Source: Rasiella rasia (GTDB lineage: Bacteria; Bacteroidota; Bacteroidia; Flavobacteriales; Flavobacteriaceae). From it: DNA of 64,000 nucleotides. Positions within the stretch are counted from its first letter, which is position 1. Every line of letters starts with the position of its first letter. The position numbers and the translations under genes were made by a program. Where the stretch lies: positions 2,805,501 through 2,869,500 of the forward strand of contig NZ_CP049057.1 in NCBI RefSeq assembly GCF_011044175.1. Direction: 5' to 3'. Under the pieces are notes generated by a model, which saw only the letters and a list, made by a program, of their open reading frames with translations, ran no database searches and was not told the DNA's origin. Shown one piece after another: positions 61,219-64,000 of the stretch.

Positions 61219-62101
61219 TCCGGTCCTCCTGACCGAAACTGTAGATGGACTTAACATCCGCCCCGATGGGGTTTACGTGGACGTCACTTTTGGCGGCGGC
61301 GGACATTCTAAAGAAATTCTCAGCAGATTAAACGAAAACGGTAAACTTATCGCTTTCGACCAAGATACAGATGCGCTTGAGAATGCTATCGACGACCCGA
61401 GGTTTTTGTTGATTAATGAAAATTTCAGATTTCTCAAGCGCTTTTTACGCTTTCATGGGTATAAAGAAGTAGATGGAATTCTAGGCGACTTTGGTGTGTC
61501 TTCGCATCAGTTTGATGTTGCTGAACGGGGTTTTTCAACACGATTTGAAGCCGATTTAGACATGCGTATGAACCAAGATAGTGCCTTTTCGGCTTATGAT
61601 GTGGTGAATTCATACGAAGAAAGTCAGTTGCGTAGCGTGTTATTTCAATATGGAGAATTACGCGCGGCAGCAGGAATGGCAAGAGTTTTAGTGGAGGCTA
61701 GAAAAGAAAATCCTATTAAATCGAGTGCGCAATTAAAGAAGGCCTTGGGTAGATTCCTTCCAAAGCATAGAGAGAATAAAATATTAGCTCAAATATATCA
61801 AGCGATTCGAATTGAAGTGAATCAGGAGTTAGATGCGCTAAAAGAATTTTTACAACAAAGCGTTGAGGTTTTGGTCCCAAAAGGACGCCTTAGTGTAATT
61901 AGTTATCACAGTTTAGAAGATCGACTTGTTAAACGATTTATGAGAAATGGTCTTTTTGAAGGTGAACCAGAACGCGATGTCTTCGGAAGAGTAGAGGTGC
62001 CGTTAAAACCCATTGGAAAATTTAGTATTCCTTCAGACGAAGAAATTAAAGAAAATAACAGAGCAAGAAGTGCAAAACTGCGAATTGCTGAAAAACTATA
62101 A
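61205..62101 (+). CDS. rsmH: 16S rRNA (cytosine-1402)-N4 methyltransferase
   Basis: Methylates C1402 of 16S rRNA. Motifs: HNPVLLTETVDGLNI, YVDVTFGGGGHSKEIL (SAM-binding), GDFGVSSHQFD, RGFSTRFEADLDMRM and SVISYHSLEDRLVKRFM. The start ATG 61205 gives the typical MNYHNPVLL; in-frame ATGs at 61190 and 61196 are possible. It overlaps the end of mraZ by 14 bp, as is common in this cluster. Confidence 0.97.
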   Translation: MNYHNPVLLTETVDGLNIRPDGVYVDVTFGGGGHSKEILSRLNENGKLIAFDQDTDALENAIDDPRFLLINENFRFLKRFLRFHGYKEVDGILGDFGVSSHQFDVAERGFSTRFEADLDMRMNQDSAFSAYDVVNSYEESQLRSVLFQYGELRAAAGMARVLVEARKENPIKSSAQLKKALGRFLPKHRENKILAQIYQAIRIEVNQELDALKEFLQQSVEVLVPKGRLSVISYHSLEDRLVKRFMRNGLFEGEPERDVFGRVEVPLKPIGKFSIPSDEEIKENNRARSAKLRIAEKL

Positions 62102-62116
62102 TAGCCTAGGCTTAAA

Positions 62117-62434
62117 ATGAAAAAAAACTTCTACAACATAATAAAAGGAAAGTTTCTAGTAAGTGACGACGCTCCTAAAAATTGGCGCTTTATCATCTTC
62201 CTGAGTTTCTTGGCGCTTATTATGATTGGTAGCAGCCATACGGCCGATAAAAAAGTGCATCATATAGCGCAATTAAGCAATGATGTGAAAGAACTAAAAA
62301 GTGAATATCTGGATGTGCGAAAGAAAGTAACGCAAACCAAGATGGAAAGTAAAATTACAGCAGCGTTGGCGTCGCGTGGGCTACAACCAAGCGAAACGCC
62401 TCCCAAGAAAATAAGTATAACAAAACAACAGTAG
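62117..62434 (+). CDS. ftsL: FtsL-like cell division protein
   Basis: A 105-residue bitopic membrane protein: a short basic cytoplasmic start, one helix (FIIFLSFLALIMIGSS, about 25-40), then a coiled coil (HIAQLSNDVKELKSEYLDV). Size, topology and place between rsmH and ftsI identify it as FtsL-like despite low sequence conservation of this family. Confidence 0.82.
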   Translation: MKKNFYNIIKGKFLVSDDAPKNWRFIIFLSFLALIMIGSSHTADKKVHHIAQLSNDVKELKSEYLDVRKKVTQTKMESKITAALASRGLQPSETPPKKISITKQQ

Positions 62435-62438
62435 CGCG

Positions 62439-64000
62439 GTGCCAATAGAAGAAAAGAACATATTAAACCGCTTATATTTTGTCGCTGGAGGTATGTTCCT
62501 CTTTGCGTTACTTATTGCTGTGAAATTAGCCGATATTCAATTTGTTGAAGGCGATAAATACCGAGATCTCGCGCTTAAAAATACAACTCAAAACTTTACA
62601 ATTCCTGCCAATCGCGGTAATGTTTATGCAGACGACGGTAGTTTGCTTGCTAGCTCGGTTCCGAAATATGATATATACTTCGATGCTGTAACGGTTTCTT
62701 CAGAAGACTTCAAAGAGAACCTCGTGCCACTTTCAAAAGAACTAAGCAAGTTACTGGGTAGAAATCCTTCATATTACCAAAAACGATTGCGAAAAGCACG
62801 CTCTAATAAAAATCGCTACCTGAAAATAGCTAAAGATTTAGGGTATTCAGAATATGTGATGATGAAGAAAATGCCGCTTTTCAGAAAAGGGCCATACCGA
62901 GGAGGAATTATAGTAAGGCAGAAAACCGTGCGCGAACACCCAATGGAAAAAATTGGTGCTCGTTTGGTCGGAGATGAAGATAGAAATAGACCAGGGCATT
63001 ATGTGGTAGGCTTGGAAGGTGCATTTAACGAAAAACTTAAAGGGAAGGAAGGAAAACGTCTTAAGCAGAAAATTGCAAAAGGTCAGTGGAAACCAGTTTA
63101 TGACGAGAACGAAGTAGAACCACAAGATGGTTACGATGTAGTTTCTACCATTAATGTAAACATGCAAGATATTGCACACCACGCGCTGCTAAAACAATTA
63201 GAGTTATACGAGGCTGATCACGGTTGTGTAATTGTAATGGAGGTGGCGACAGGAGAAATTAAGGCGGTTTCAAATTTAGGGAAGAACAAGAACGGAGGCT
63301 ATTATGAGCGCTTAAATTACGCTGTTGGAGAAAGTACAGAGCCAGGCTCTACCTTCAAAACCATCGCAATGACGGTTGCTTTAGATCAAAAAGTGATTGA
63401 CACATCGACAGTGGTCGATACCCAAGAGGGTAGATTTAGAATATATGGACGTACAATTACAGATTCTAAGCGTGGTGGGTATGGTAAAATTTCCGCAGCA
63501 AGAGCGCTAGAGGTCTCATCAAATATTGGACTGGCAAGACTAATAGATGATGCGTATAAAAACAACCCGAATAAATTTACCAATCAAGTTAGGAGTTGGG
63601 GTTTAAATGATGTTATCGGAATTCCAATTAAAGGAGAAGGTGTTCCGGATATTCCACAAAAAGGTTCAAGTAATTGGAGTAGAAATGCCTTGCCTTCTAT
63701 GGCTTATGGGTATAACTTAAAAATGACCCCTTTACAGATACTTACTTTTTATAATGCCATTGCTAACAATGGTACCATGGTAAAGCCACACTTTATTAAA
63801 GAAATTAGGTCTTGGAATCAGCAAGTAGAGACGTTTTCTACAGAAGTGATTCATGAGCAGATTGCTTCGGAAACTACCATTAATAAGATACAGGAGATTC
63901 TATTGAACATAGTAAAACGTGGAACTGGAAAGAGTCTGTATTCTGAAAATTTTTCTATGGCAGGTAAAACTGGAACCGCAAGAACAGAATACGGAAATAT
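62439..64000 (+). CDS. ftsI: Peptidoglycan D,D-transpeptidase FtsI/PBP3 (C-terminus cut by window end)
   Basis: Septal transpeptidase. It begins at GTG 62439, four bases after ftsL, and stays open to base 64000 (520 codons). One N-terminal helix (about 13-32) is followed by the dimerisation domain (NRGNVYADDGSLLASS) and the transpeptidase domain. All three active-site motifs are visible: Ser304-TFK307, Ser360-Ser-Asn362 and Lys510-Thr-Gly512. The C-terminal part, possibly a PASTA region, lies outside the window. Confidence 0.95.
   Translation, partial: MPIEEKNILNRLYFVAGGMFLFALLIAVKLADIQFVEGDKYRDLALKNTTQNFTIPANRGNVYADDGSLLASSVPKYDIYFDAVTVSSEDFKENLVPLSKELSKLLGRNPSYYQKRLRKARSNKNRYLKIAKDLGYSEYVMMKKMPLFRKGPYRGGIIVRQKTVREHPMEKIGARLVGDEDRNRPGHYVVGLEGAFNEKLKGKEGKRLKQKIAKGQWKPVYDENEVEPQDGYDVVSTINVNMQDIAHHALLKQLELYEADHGCVIVMEVATGEIKAVSNLGKNKNGGYYERLNYAVGESTEPGSTFKTIAMTVALDQKVIDTSTVVDTQEGRFRIYGRTITDSKRGGYGKISAARALEVSSNIGLARLIDDAYKNNPNKFTNQVRSWGLNDVIGIPIKGEGVPDIPQKGSSNWSRNALPSMAYGYNLKMTPLQILTFYNAIANNGTMVKPHFIKEIRSWNQQVETFSTEVIHEQIASETTINKIQEILLNIVKRGTGKSLYSENFSMAGKTGTARTEYGN

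Noticed and set aside
1-64000. CRISPR array, tRNA/rRNA genes, insertion sequences, prophage or integrative element
   Set aside because: No regularly spaced repeats, no cloverleaf or rRNA sequence noticed, no transposase or integrase motifs; all genes look like stable core functions. Not verified by tRNAscan or similar software.

Overview
The window is a stretch of chromosome from a member of the Bacteroidota, almost certainly family Flavobacteriaceae. The evidence is the AT-rich sequence, gliding-motility genes (gldA, gldB, gldC), five proteins with a type IX secretion (T9SS) C-terminal sorting tail, promoters of the Bacteroidota form TAnnTTTG, few Shine-Dalgarno sequences, several TTG/GTG starts, and a DnaG primase without zinc ligands. 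It looks like ordinary core genome: no transposase, integrase, phage gene, CRISPR array, rRNA or tRNA was seen. About 57 genes fill it, and no stretch above 300 bp lacks a gene.

Layout. 1-3724 (minus): alkaline phosphatase (cut by the window edge), a glycosyltransferase, and a FabH-like ketosynthase coupled to a methyltransferase. 3829-6844: gcvP with a terminator and a structured leader. 6942-8558: a degenerate UbiA-like membrane protein converging on an ECF sigma factor/zinc anti-sigma pair. 8810-12157: a GbsR/MarR regulator with a desaturase/SDR/methyltransferase operon; both promoters carry the same inverted repeat. 12222-16143: T9SS aminopeptidase, lipoprotein, M3 peptidase. 16201-17935: purK-purE. 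18016-19812: adk and obgE. 19997-22526: two tandem T9SS leucine-rich proteins. 22581-30792: lipoprotein, a small membrane protein, a 2040-residue alpha-2-macroglobulin and a TPR protein. 31068-33026: mpl and a PaiB-like protein. 33092-37619: gldA divergent from pheA-DAHP synthase/chorismate mutase-rsgA-dtd, with a transcription attenuator before pheA. 37676-43442: three tandem DUF3857/transglutaminase-like proteins. 43444-46444: MazG-like protein, small membrane protein, aroA, queA. 46527-51321: T9SS lysyl-endopeptidase-like protease, rlmN, T9SS adhesin-like protein, polyprenyl synthase. 51475-53990: ECF sigma, membrane regulator, outer-membrane barrel. 54067-59645: dnaG, an atypical response regulator, nadE, gldB-gldC, engB. 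59716-64000: an alpha/beta hydrolase, then the start of the division/cell-wall cluster mraZ-rsmH-ftsL-ftsI (ftsI cut by the window end), preceded by an array of MraZ boxes.

The most interesting signals are regulatory. (1) A 23-codon leader peptide with eight aromatic codons in nine sits before an intrinsic terminator upstream of pheA: a classical attenuator in a Bacteroidota. The operon lacks the aminotransferase and prephenate dehydrogenase genes I would expect there. (2) A matching inverted repeat sits in the promoters of a GbsR-like regulator and of the adjacent lipid-modification operon. (3) In at least four genes (purK, gldA, rlmN, the GbsR regulator) the -7 box ends exactly four bases before the ATG, which predicts leaderless mRNAs. 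(4) Several proteins have lost hallmark residues: a response regulator with Glu in place of the phospho-Asp, a primase without zinc ligands, and transglutaminase paralogues without the catalytic Cys.
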